Under the pieces are notes generated by a model. The model searched no databases. It was not told the origin of the DNA and worked only from the letters and a program-made list of their open reading frames with translations. A stretch of 12,551 bases of DNA from positions 1 through 12,551 of the forward strand of contig JAGPUY010000419.1 in the NCBI GenBank assembly GCA_018067265.1. Reading direction: 5' to 3'. A program made the translations under genes and the position numbers. Origin of the DNA: Oceanihabitans sp. (GTDB lineage: Bacteria; Bacteroidota; Bacteroidia; Flavobacteriales; Flavobacteriaceae). Positions 1 through 6,224 of this stretch are shown here, one piece after another; within the stretch, counting starts at the first letter, position 1, and each line of letters starts with the position of its first letter.

Positions 1-2
1 AT

Positions 3-728
3 ATTTCTGGGGTTCACGGGAAATTACCAGATTCTATGCAAAAGTATTTTGGCGTAGAAGATGCCGATTTCTTTGCTTGCGGATTAAGCTTGGTATTACA
101 TCCTAAAAACCCAATGGTTCCAACAGTACACGCCAATTGGCGTTATTTTGAAATGTATGATAAAGAAGGAAACATTGTGGACCAATGGTTTGGTGGCGGA
201 CAAGATCTAACGCCTTACTACTTGTTTGATGAAGATGCAAAACACTTTCATCAGACTTGCAAAACGGCTTGCGATCGTCATAATGACGATTTTTATAAAA
301 AGTACAAAGCACGTTGCGACGAATACTTCTATAATGCACACAGAAATGAAGGTCGTGGTATTGGCGGTTTATTCTTTGATTATTGCAAAGCTTCCGAAGA
401 AATGAGCATGCAGAACTGGTATGATTTTGTTACCGAAGTTGGGGATAGTTTCCTAGAAGCCTATGTTCCTATTGCAGAAAAAAGAAAAGATTTAGACTAT
501 ACCAAAGCACAACGCGACTGGCAAGAGATACGTCGTGGTCGTTATGTAGAATTCAATTTAGTGCATGATAAGGGAACGCTTTTCGGATTAAAAACAAACG
601 GAAGAATTGAAAGTATTTTAATGAGTCTTCCGCCACATGTACAATGGGTTTATGATCACCATCCAGAAGCTGGTAGTGAAGAAGAACGTTTAATTGAAGT
701 ATTACAAAATCCTATAGATTGGGTATAA
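3..728 (+). CDS. hemF: Oxygen-dependent coproporphyrinogen III oxidase HemF (5' end outside window)
   Basis: HemF oxidatively decarboxylates coproporphyrinogen III to protoporphyrinogen IX in the cytoplasm, using O2, in late heme synthesis. The reading frame is open from position 3, upstream of the first ATG (36), and those 11 extra codons (ISGVHGKLPDS) continue the family match, so the true start lies outside the window. About 241 residues are visible; E. coli HemF, from memory, has 299. Diagnostic blocks are visible: VPTVHANWR (near 120-143), WFGGGQDLTPYY (near 186-221), CDEYFYNAHRNEGRGIGGLFF (split over about 318-374), RRGRYVEFNLVHDKGTLFGL (near 531-590) and the terminal IDWV. I see no internal damage. 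The next gene starts 1 bp after the stop, suggesting translational coupling, and hemB lies further down the same strand, so this is probably a heme-biosynthesis transcription unit. An O2-dependent enzyme fits an aerobic host. Confidence 0.96.
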   Translation: MSGVHGKLPDSMQKYFGVEDADFFACGLSLVLHPKNPMVPTVHANWRYFEMYDKEGNIVDQWFGGGQDLTPYYLFDEDAKHFHQTCKTACDRHNDDFYKKYKARCDEYFYNAHRNEGRGIGGLFFDYCKASEEMSMQNWYDFVTEVGDSFLEAYVPIAEKRKDLDYTKAQRDWQEIRRGRYVEFNLVHDKGTLFGLKTNGRIESILMSLPPHVQWVYDHHPEAGSEEERLIEVLQNPIDWV

Positions 729-729
729 A

Positions 730-1119
730 ATGAATTGCTACTGCGGAAATAACAAAACCTATAAATCCTGCTGTGAAGTGTTTCATTTAAATAATGGAAA
801 AACAGAAACGGCACAACAACTCATGCGATCTAGATATAGCGCGTTTGTATTAGCAAATGGCGATTATTTAATGGCAACGCATCATAGCGCTACAAGACCA
901 ACCTCTGAAAAAATAGCGATTGTTAAATGGGCAAAATCTGTAGAGTGGATAAAACTAGAAATAGAAGAAACGACCAAAGGTTTAGAAAAGGATAAAGAAG
1001 GAACGGTAACCTTTAATGCGTATTTTTATAAAAATGGCAAAGTAGACGTCATTCATGAAAAATCTGCTTTTAAAAAAGAAAATAATACATGGTATTACGT
1101 TGGTTATGCCGAGAGTTAG
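730..1119 (+). CDS. YchJ-family protein with one N-terminal SEC-C-like cysteine motif
   Basis: This 129-residue protein belongs to the YchJ/UPF0225 family; its biochemical role is unknown. It opens with a metal-binding SEC-C-type motif (C3-x-C5, then C14-C15, probably a zinc site), followed by the family hallmark LMRSRYSAFVLANGDYL (about 31-47), and the NTF2-like fold ends in a WYYVGY block (121-126). E. coli YchJ carries a second SEC-C motif at its C-terminus. This protein stops before it, so it is the shorter, single-motif form; the stop is clean and no leftover cysteine-rich coding sequence follows. The ATG is 1 bp after the hemF stop (TAA-A-ATG), so it is almost surely translated from the hemF message. 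The link to heme synthesis is by position only; a chaperone-like or metal-handling role would be a guess. Confidence 0.88.
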   Translation: MNCYCGNNKTYKSCCEVFHLNNGKTETAQQLMRSRYSAFVLANGDYLMATHHSATRPTSEKIAIVKWAKSVEWIKLEIEETTKGLEKDKEGTVTFNAYFYKNGKVDVIHEKSAFKKENNTWYYVGYAES

Positions 1120-1155
1120 TAAACATATTCCATTAGATTGGGTTTAAGAAAATAT

Positions 1156-1230
1156 ACCTACAAGGTCTTAAAGACCTCGCAGGAAAAACACGAACAAAAA
1201 TTCCTGCAAGGTTTCAAAAACCTTGTAGGT
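1156..1230. repeat. Head-to-head pair of 30-bp hairpin repeats (REP/BIME-like)
   Basis: Two 30-bp units, 1156-1185 and 1201-1230, are inverted relative to each other around a 15-bp A-rich spacer. The first unit and the reverse complement of the second agree at 25 of 30 positions by hand count. Each unit also folds on its own: AGGTCTT-A-AAGACCT in the first and AGGTTT-CAA-AAACCT in the second. In RNA, either two small hairpins or one long stem could form. The pair lies between the YchJ-like gene and hemB and ends 14 bp before the hemB ATG. The motif resembles a dispersed intergenic repeat I associate with Flavobacteriaceae, but copy number cannot be judged from this window. No T-run follows, so it is not a simple terminator. 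Confidence 0.85.
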
Positions 1231-1244
1231 TTAAAAAATAAAAT

Positions 1245-2237
1245 ATGTATCCATTAAAAAGAAACCGAAGATTAAGAACCAACGAAGCGATTAGAAGCTT
1301 AGTTAGAGAAACCATTATCTCACCAAACGATTTTTTAGTACCACTTTTTGTAGTGGAAGGAAAAGGTATTAAAGAAGAAATTGCATCGATGCCAAATTAC
1401 TATCGTTACAGTTTAGATTTACTACAAGCCGAAGTAAAAGAACTATGGAAACTAGGCTTAAAATCGGTGTTACTATTTGTAAAAGTACCAGATAATTTAA
1501 AAGACAATAAAGGTACGGAAGCAGTAAATCCTAACGGATTAATGCAACGTGCTATTAAAACGGTTAAGAATGCTTGTCCGCAGATGTTAGTCATGACAGA
1601 TGTAGCATTAGATCCATACTCTATTTATGGTCACGATGGGATTATAGAAGAAGGCAAAGTACTTAACGACGAAAGTGTAGATGTATTAACAGAAATGAGT
1701 GTTTCTCATGTTGAAGCTGGAGCCGATTTTGTGGCACCAAGCGATATGATGGATGGTCGAATTTTATCTATTCGTGAAGCCTTTGAAGACGAAGGTTATA
1801 CCGATGCAGGAATCATGAGTTATTCGGCTAAATATGCTTCTGCTTTTTATGGTCCTTTTCGCGATGCTTTAGACTCTGCTCCTGTAGATGCACAAGATAT
1901 TCCGAAGGACAAAAAATCCTACCAAATGGATTACGCAAATCGTTTTGAAGCGATTCGTGAAACCGAAATGGATATTGATGAAGGTGCAGATATCGTGATG
2001 GTAAAACCAGGTTTATGCTATTTAGATATTGTACGCGAAATTAAAAATGAAGTGGATGTTCCTGTTGCCGTATATCAAGTTTCTGGTGAATATGCCATGC
2101 TTAAAGCAGCTGCAGAAAAAGGTTGGTTAGATCATGATGCGGTTATGATGGAACAAATTACAGCCATTAAACGCGCTGGTGCAGATATCATTGCTAGTTA
2201 CTTTGCAAAAGATGTCGTCAAAATTTTAAATGATTAG
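1245..2237 (+). CDS. hemB: Delta-aminolevulinic acid dehydratase (porphobilinogen synthase), magnesium type
   Basis: HemB condenses two 5-aminolevulinate molecules to porphobilinogen, the first pyrrole of heme synthesis, in the cytoplasm. The 330-residue length is normal. The two active-site lysines are visible: K196 in SYSAKYASAFYGPFR and the Schiff-base K254 in VMVKPG. The metal loop reads DVALDPYSIYGHDG (119-132), with aspartates where zinc enzymes have three cysteines, so this is the cysteine-free, magnesium-dependent class rather than the E. coli/human zinc class. YQVSGEYAMLKAAA (277-290) and KRAGADIIASYFA (309-321) complete the C-terminal signature. There is no recognisable Shine-Dalgarno site; the leader is AT-rich (AAAAAATAAAAT before ATG). 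A hairpin repeat pair lies immediately upstream, and the 3' end is followed by an unusual tandem duplication of its last codons. Confidence 0.97.
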   Translation: MYPLKRNRRLRTNEAIRSLVRETIISPNDFLVPLFVVEGKGIKEEIASMPNYYRYSLDLLQAEVKELWKLGLKSVLLFVKVPDNLKDNKGTEAVNPNGLMQRAIKTVKNACPQMLVMTDVALDPYSIYGHDGIIEEGKVLNDESVDVLTEMSVSHVEAGADFVAPSDMMDGRILSIREAFEDEGYTDAGIMSYSAKYASAFYGPFRDALDSAPVDAQDIPKDKKSYQMDYANRFEAIRETEMDIDEGADIVMVKPGLCYLDIVREIKNEVDVPVAVYQVSGEYAMLKAAAEKGWLDHDAVMMEQITAIKRAGADIIASYFAKDVVKILND

Positions 2238-2409
2238 AAAATCTACAAACGAAACGAATTTTTGTCATCCTGAGCGTATTCGAAGGGTTGCAAAGGATGT
2301 TGTGAAGCTCTTAAACGAATAAAAAGCATCCAACAAAATAAGCTTTTGTCATCGTGAACTCAGTCGAGCGGTTTCATAAGATGTTGTTAAATTTAATATC
2401 GTAAATTAG
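2208..2409 (+). repeat. Approximately 85-bp tandem repeat: hemB tail, linker and GTCATC head, two copies plus a partial third
   Basis: The hemB 3' end and downstream DNA repeat with a period of 84-85 bp. GATG-containing tails begin at 2211, 2296 and 2380, and GTCATC heads at 2264-2287 and 2348-2371. Hand alignments give 26/36 for tail 1 versus tail 2 (through the stop), 23/32 for the two linkers, which end in the GTCATC that opens each head, and 17/24 for the two heads. The third tail matches the second well over its first 20 bases (16/20) and then decays. The head (GTCATCCTGAGCGTATTCGA) resembles a widespread bacterial intergenic repeat. Head 1 can pair with its downstream DNA (CATCCT at 2266-2271 with AGGATG at 2294-2299). 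The array fills almost the whole gap between hemB and the CNNM gene. Confidence 0.72.
2287..2322 (+). pseudogene. Relic second copy of the hemB C-terminal codons
   Basis: Read in the phase set by aligning to the hemB end, this stretch encodes VAKDVVKLLNE followed by TAA; hemB itself ends FAKDVVKILND followed by TAG. Over the 36 aligned bases there are 10 differences, 8 of them at third codon positions, and most are synonymous (AAA/AAG, GTC/GTT, GTC/GTG, AAT/AAC) or conservative (I/L, D/E). That is the pattern of two protein-coding alleles that diverged under selection, not of neutral decay of a recent duplicate. The stretch has no start codon or upstream hemB body, so it cannot be functional alone. 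An alternative is that the dispersed repeat family by chance contains a GGATGTTGTGAAG-like segment; the phase-correct stop argues against that. Confidence 0.5.
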
Positions 2410-2427
2410 CCAAAAACAAATCCATTT

Positions 2428-3504
2428 ATGACTGCACTAATTCTTTGGGCAACAATTTCTATTTTCTTTTCGTTTTTATGCTCTATACTAGAAGCCGTAC
2501 TTTTAAGTGTTACTCCAACATTTATAAATGTAAAAAAAAAAGAAGGTAAAGAATATGCAACGACACTGGAAACACTAAAAAAAGATGTCGACAAACCGCT
2601 AATAGCTATACTAACATTAAACACCATCGCACATACTTTAGGTGCCATGATGGTTGGTATTCAGGCAGAAAAGCTACCTTATAAATTAGAGTTTTTTGGC
2701 ATTAATACCGTTGGTGTCGTTTCTGCAATAATGACTTTATTAATATTAGTAGCTTCCGAAATTATACCAAAAACTATAGGTGCTACCTACTGGAAAAGCT
2801 TATCTAATTTTACATCTAAAGCATTACTTGTATTAATCTTTCCTTTAAAATGGACAGGTATTTTATGGGTTTTACAACTAACCACAAAACTAATTGGTGG
2901 TAAAGGACACGGAAGCGTTTTAAGTAGAGAAGGTTTTTTAGTGATGGCAGACATGGCACATGAAGAAGGTGTTTTTGAAGGTAATGAAAGTAAAATCATT
3001 AAAAACCTTTTGACCTTTAAAGAAGTATTTGCAAAAAACGTGATGACACCACGAACGGTTATGAAATTGGAAAATGAAGAAACAACCGTAGAAGACTTTT
3101 TTAATAGAAACATGAACCTTCGTTTTTCTAGAATCCCCGTATATTCGGAAACCGAAGACAATATAAAAGGCCTTGTTCTAAAAGACGAAATATTTAAAGA
3201 AATGGCTTTAGATAATGGCTCTAAAAAGTTAAGCGAATTAAAAAGAGATATCATCATTGTAGAGAGAAACTTACCCATCCCAACCCTATTTGAAAAACTA
3301 GTAGAAACCAGAAATCACATGGCTTTAGTGGTGGATGAATATGGTAGCGTAAGCGGGATTGTAACTATGGAAGATGTAATAGAAACGCTTTTAGGTATGG
3401 AAATTATGGACGAAAGCGATAACGTAAGTGACCTACAAAGCCTTGCAAGAAAAAGCTGGGAAGCACGTGCAAAAAAACTAGGCATCATAGAAAATAATAG
3501 CTAA
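2428..3504 (+). CDS. CNNM (DUF21) transmembrane protein with a CBS-domain pair
   Basis: This 358-residue inner-membrane protein belongs to the CNNM/CorB/HlyC group, whose members are implicated in magnesium or cobalt export and resistance; older databases call them hemolysins. The N-terminal DUF21 region has about four hydrophobic segments (roughly 3-29, 58-78, 95-113, 131-152), with the family motif SEIIPKTIGA at 110-119 and the small-residue-rich SILEAVLLS at 19-27. A CBS pair follows: MTPRTVM (206-212) to about 255, then roughly 280-325 with LVVDEYGSVSGIVTMEDVIE. The C-terminal CorC_HlyC (transporter-associated) domain of the long form is absent; the protein ends about 35 residues after CBS2. 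The ATG at 2428 lies in an AT-rich leader without a clear Shine-Dalgarno site. The alkyltransferase gene starts 8 bp after the stop, so the two are probably co-transcribed. The ion specificity is inferred from the family. Confidence 0.9.
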   Translation: MTALILWATISIFFSFLCSILEAVLLSVTPTFINVKKKEGKEYATTLETLKKDVDKPLIAILTLNTIAHTLGAMMVGIQAEKLPYKLEFFGINTVGVVSAIMTLLILVASEIIPKTIGATYWKSLSNFTSKALLVLIFPLKWTGILWVLQLTTKLIGGKGHGSVLSREGFLVMADMAHEEGVFEGNESKIIKNLLTFKEVFAKNVMTPRTVMKLENEETTVEDFFNRNMNLRFSRIPVYSETEDNIKGLVLKDEIFKEMALDNGSKKLSELKRDIIIVERNLPIPTLFEKLVETRNHMALVVDEYGSVSGIVTMEDVIETLLGMEIMDESDNVSDLQSLARKSWEARAKKLGIIENNS

Positions 3505-3512
3505 GAATAAAC

Positions 3513-4043
3513 ATGGAAGAATGCATTATCAAATCTCCTTTAGGTTTCACCAAAATAATAGGTGACGTAGATGGTATTGCATCCGTAACCGTTTTAAATC
3601 ATATAGAACGCTTCGAAGAAGAAACAGATAAGCTGTCCTTCCAGCGAAAGCTAGAACCGGAAGAAAAAGTAACCGATATTATTCCGCAAGTACTAGAAGA
3701 ATGCGTCATACAGCTACAAGAATACTTTAAAGGAGAACGCAAACAATTCGATTTTAAAATAAACGCACAAGGTACCGATTTTCAAAAACGTGTTTGGCAA
3801 GAATTGCGCAGCATTCCTTATGGTAAAACAACGTCGTACCTTAAACTATCCCAACAACTTGGCGATGTTAAAGCCATTCGAGCAGTAGCAAATGCCAATG
3901 GTAAAAACCCACTTTGGATTATCGTGCCATGCCATCGCGTAATTGGTAGTGATGGTAGTCTAACCGGATATGCTGGAGGATTACAACGAAAACAATGGCT
4001 ATTAGAGCACGAAAGTCCGTATAAACAACAAACTCTTTTTTAA
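3513..4043 (+). CDS. ogt: Methylated-DNA--protein-cysteine S-methyltransferase (O6-alkylguanine-DNA alkyltransferase)
   Basis: This is a suicide DNA-repair protein that transfers alkyl groups from O6-alkylguanine to its own cysteine. It has 176 residues, typical of the single-domain Ogt/MGMT form without an Ada N-domain. The nucleophile is C140 in IVPCHRVIG. Other expected active-site residues are present: Y109 (GKTTSYLKL), the R123 arginine finger in the helix AIRAVANANGKNP, N132, H141 and E167 (LLEHE). Residues 1-80 form the usual divergent N-terminal ribonuclease-H-like domain. The gene follows the CNNM gene by 8 bp and has its own ATG with an A-rich leader. The extreme C-terminus reads KQQTLF, which resembles the bacterial sliding-clamp-binding pentapeptide (QxxLF); this may tether it to replication. 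Ogt versus Ada-C naming is by domain layout only. Confidence 0.95.
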   Translation: MEECIIKSPLGFTKIIGDVDGIASVTVLNHIERFEEETDKLSFQRKLEPEEKVTDIIPQVLEECVIQLQEYFKGERKQFDFKINAQGTDFQKRVWQELRSIPYGKTTSYLKLSQQLGDVKAIRAVANANGKNPLWIIVPCHRVIGSDGSLTGYAGGLQRKQWLLEHESPYKQQTLF

Positions 4044-4103
4044 TAACAATTCACATTTCTTTTTTTAGAGAAAATATTCTATATTTATAAACTGTAAAGC
4101 ATT

Positions 4104-5255
4104 ATGAAATTTTTAAAAAAAATATTTAAATTTTTAGTTATCGTAATAGGTTTAACTGTTGCTGTTTTATACATCACAGATACCGATTATCTAATAAAAG
4201 CGGTTCGTACTATTTATATGCGCGGTTATACCACAGCTTTTCTAGATGATTATAAAAGGTTTGATAACCAAGTTATAGAAAACGACATACCGCAACCTTG
4301 GCCAAACCATAAAAACTATAATACGGTAACAGAAACAGAATCTTTACAAAAAGCCAATAAAGATTGGGGAACGATAGCGTATGTAATTATTAAAAACGAT
4401 AGCGTTTGGTTTGAAAACTATTATGATGGCTACGATAAAGACTCTAAATCTAATTCCTTTTCTATGGCAAAAAGCTATGTTTCTGGCTTGATGGGAAAAG
4501 CGATTAAAGACGGTTATATTCAAAGTTTAGACCAACCAGTTTGCGACTTCTTACCTGCATTTTGTGATGGTGAAGCAGCAAAAATGACGGTTGGTGATTT
4601 AAGTAGTATGGCATCTGGAACCAATTGGGATGAAGCGTACTATTCGCCATTATCGATTACAACACGTGCGTATTTTGATGATGACTTAGCAAAAGTTATG
4701 AATGGTTTAAAAGTAGTTACAGCCCCTGGAAAAGCCTTTAAATACGCAAGTGGCGACACGCAAATGCTTGCTATGGTGATAGAAAAAGCAACTGGAAAAA
4801 AAGTATACAATTACTTAACCGAAAGTTTCTGGAAACCTTTAGGAAGTGAAAATGCTACACTTTGGCAAGTAGACAGTGAAGATCATGATTTAGTAAAAGC
4901 GTATTGTTGTATTGCTAGTAATGCTAAGGACTTTGCGCGTTTTGGAAAACTGTACAAAGACCATGGAAAATGGAATGGCAAGCAAATATTAGATTCTGCT
5001 TTTGTAGCAAAATCTTTAAAACCTCGTTTTCCTGCTAGTCCAGAATACGGTTATGGTTGGTGGCTTAAAAACCAAAACGAAAAAGACTTTTTTATGATGC
5101 GTGGACATCTTGGACAATATGTAATTGTACAACCAGAAGACAATGTTATCATTGTGCGTTTAGGGCACCAGAAATCGCCGGATGCTGGAATTGGAGCATA
5201 CACAAACGATATCTCTCTGTATATTGAAGAAGCCTATAAGATGTTGAATAATTAA
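4104..5255 (+). CDS. Membrane-anchored class C beta-lactamase-fold serine hydrolase (EstB/NylB-like)
   Basis: This 383-residue protein has the fold of class C beta-lactamases and 6-aminohexanoate-dimer hydrolases. A short basic N-terminus and one hydrophobic segment (about 7-25) suggest an uncleaved signal anchor, leaving the catalytic domain in the periplasm. Catalytic motifs are visible: nucleophile S120 in SMAK (SxxK, K123), Y214 in YASGD (second motif, YxS), and the H335-L-G motif in RGHLGQY in place of KTG. WQVDSEDHD (254-262), GYGWW and the C-terminal helix fit the NylB/EstB branch more than true beta-lactamases. The substrate cannot be told; esters, amides, oligomeric amides or D-peptides are all possible. 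Gaps of 60 bp upstream and 28 bp downstream and a common strand allow an operon, but an AT-rich stretch before the start could carry its own promoter. A beta-lactam resistance role is not supported. Confidence 0.88.
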   Translation: MKFLKKIFKFLVIVIGLTVAVLYITDTDYLIKAVRTIYMRGYTTAFLDDYKRFDNQVIENDIPQPWPNHKNYNTVTETESLQKANKDWGTIAYVIIKNDSVWFENYYDGYDKDSKSNSFSMAKSYVSGLMGKAIKDGYIQSLDQPVCDFLPAFCDGEAAKMTVGDLSSMASGTNWDEAYYSPLSITTRAYFDDDLAKVMNGLKVVTAPGKAFKYASGDTQMLAMVIEKATGKKVYNYLTESFWKPLGSENATLWQVDSEDHDLVKAYCCIASNAKDFARFGKLYKDHGKWNGKQILDSAFVAKSLKPRFPASPEYGYGWWLKNQNEKDFFMMRGHLGQYVIVQPEDNVIIVRLGHQKSPDAGIGAYTNDISLYIEEAYKMLNN

Positions 5256-5262
5256 AAAAATA

Positions 5263-5274
5263 CCGCTTTCGCGG
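5263..5274 (+). other. Small GC-rich hairpin between the hydrolase and exonuclease genes
   Basis: CCGC-TTTC-GCGG is a perfect 4-bp GC stem with a four-base loop, 7 bp after the hydrolase stop and ending 9 bp before the exonuclease ATG. It lacks a T-run on the plus strand; an A-run precedes it, so on the minus strand it would resemble a weak terminator, but no minus-strand gene ends here. On the plus strand it could stabilise a 3' end or affect translation of the next gene. Confidence 0.45.
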
Positions 5275-5283
5275 AAAGAAAAT

Positions 5284-5997
5284 ATGATTAGCAAACTCCA
5301 CTTGGAAGACATATTGTTTTTAGATATTGAAACGGTTCCGGAAACGGAAAAATTTTCAGAGCTAGACAAAACGAAACAAGAACTTTGGGATGCGAAATCA
5401 CGTTACCAAAGAAAGGAAGAATTTACTGCGGAAGCATTTTATGATCGTGCAGGAATTTGGGCAGAGTTTGGAAAAATAATATGTATTTCGGTTGGCTATT
5501 TTTCCATAACGAATGACGTAAGAACTTTTAGAGTTACTTCCTTTTATGGTGAAGAACCCAAACTTTTAAAGGATTTCAAAAACTTATTGCTTTCGCATTT
5601 TAGCCAAACCAAACATTTGCTCTGTGCGCATAACGGGAAGGAATTTGACTTTCCGTACATCGCTAGACGTATGATTATTCATCATATCGAGCTGCCTTTT
5701 AAACTAAATTTATTTGGTAAAAAACCTTGGGAAGTACCGCATCTAGACACCTTAGAACTCTGGAAATTTGGGGACTACAAAAACTATACTTCATTGAAAT
5801 TATTAACCAATGTTTTAGGAATACCTTCTCCCAAAGATGATATTGATGGTAGTGAGGTGTACCGCGTATATTACCAGGAAAACGAAATAGATAGAATTAT
5901 TGTGTACTGTGAAAAGGATACGATTGCAGTGGCACAAATTTTCTTAAGACTTCGTGGGGATGATTTACTTCTTGATAACGAGATTATTCATATTTAG
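5284..5997 (+). CDS. Predicted 3'-5' exonuclease, PolB-like DEDDy family
   Basis: This 237-residue soluble protein has the ribonuclease-H-like exonuclease fold of the predicted family related to the proofreading domain of family B DNA polymerases. The ExoI motif is FLDIETVPE (D14, E16). ExoII is CAHNGKEFDFPYIARRM (N117, D122). ExoIII is VYCEKD (Y208, D212), that is YxxxD, the DEDDy variant. The HLDTLELWKFGDYKNYTSLKLL block (split, 153-174) and IDGSEV (187-192) are typical of this stand-alone family. All four acidic residues needed for two-metal catalysis are present, so it should be active, but whether the substrate is DNA or RNA, and its role, are unknown. The start at 5284 fits: the ExoI motif begins 11 residues in and no earlier in-frame ATG is needed. 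A strong stem-loop plus T8 follows at 6014-6068. Confidence 0.88.
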   Translation: MISKLHLEDILFLDIETVPETEKFSELDKTKQELWDAKSRYQRKEEFTAEAFYDRAGIWAEFGKIICISVGYFSITNDVRTFRVTSFYGEEPKLLKDFKNLLLSHFSQTKHLLCAHNGKEFDFPYIARRMIIHHIELPFKLNLFGKKPWEVPHLDTLELWKFGDYKNYTSLKLLTNVLGIPSPKDDIDGSEVYRVYYQENEIDRIIVYCEKDTIAVAQIFLRLRGDDLLLDNEIIHI

Positions 5998-6013
5998 TAT
6001 CGCAAAAAGGATG

Positions 6014-6068
6014 GAGGCTTTGTTGGAGCTCCTCGCAGAGAGCGACTGCCGAGAGCCTGGTTTTTTTT
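6014..6068 (+). terminator. Structured intrinsic terminator downstream of the exonuclease gene
   Basis: AGGCT (6015-6019) pairs with AGCCT (6054-6058). Nested inside, CTCGCAG (6032-6038) pairs with CTGCCGAG (6046-6053) with one bulged C and the seven-base loop AGAGCGA. A T8 run follows at 6061-6068. A palindrome GGAGCTCC (6025-6032) lies on the 5' side of the inner stem. The position, 17 bp after the stop, and the T-run fit Rho-independent termination of the plus-strand unit. It is longer and more GC-rich than a minimal terminator and may be a copy of a dispersed family element. Confidence 0.72.
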
Positions 6069-6163
6069 CTTCAAAAAAAATTTGCCCAAACATATAAAAA
6101 CACAATTTTCAGAGAATAACAACTTCTATTTCTTGAAGACACTTTTCTTAAAAAAGGAATAAT

Positions 6164-6192
6164 AAAAAAGCCCAGAACTTTCACTCTGGACT
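6164..6192 (-). terminator. Intrinsic terminator of the secreted protease gene
   Basis: On the minus strand AGTCCAGAG pairs with TTCTGGGCT (9 bp, two G-T pairs) around the loop TGAAAG and runs into six T residues. It lies about 33 bp beyond the protease stop codon at 6225. It faces the plus-strand terminator, so the two units converge and terminate independently. Confidence 0.88.
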
Positions 6193-6224
6193 TTAAAATA
6201 GAACTAATTCTAGGTATTAATTAT

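Noticed and set aside
36..38. The ATG at 36 as the start of hemF.
   Set aside because: The frame is open upstream to position 3 and the residues before the ATG continue the HemF match, and about 60 N-terminal residues of the family would be missing; the gene is cut by the window edge.
1156..2409. The short repeats near hemB as a CRISPR array.
   Set aside because: There are only two or three diverged copies without unique spacers of constant length, and no cas genes nearby; copies differ at about a quarter of positions.
2428..3504. A hemolysin, as older annotation of this family would call it.
   Set aside because: The DUF21 plus CBS architecture is that of CNNM/CorB-type ion transport proteins; no toxin feature is visible.
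4104..5255. The serine hydrolase as a beta-lactam resistance gene.
   Set aside because: The third motif is HLG rather than KTG and the second is YAS rather than YAN; together with the membrane anchor this fits EstB/NylB-type hydrolases, and nothing shows beta-lactam specificity.
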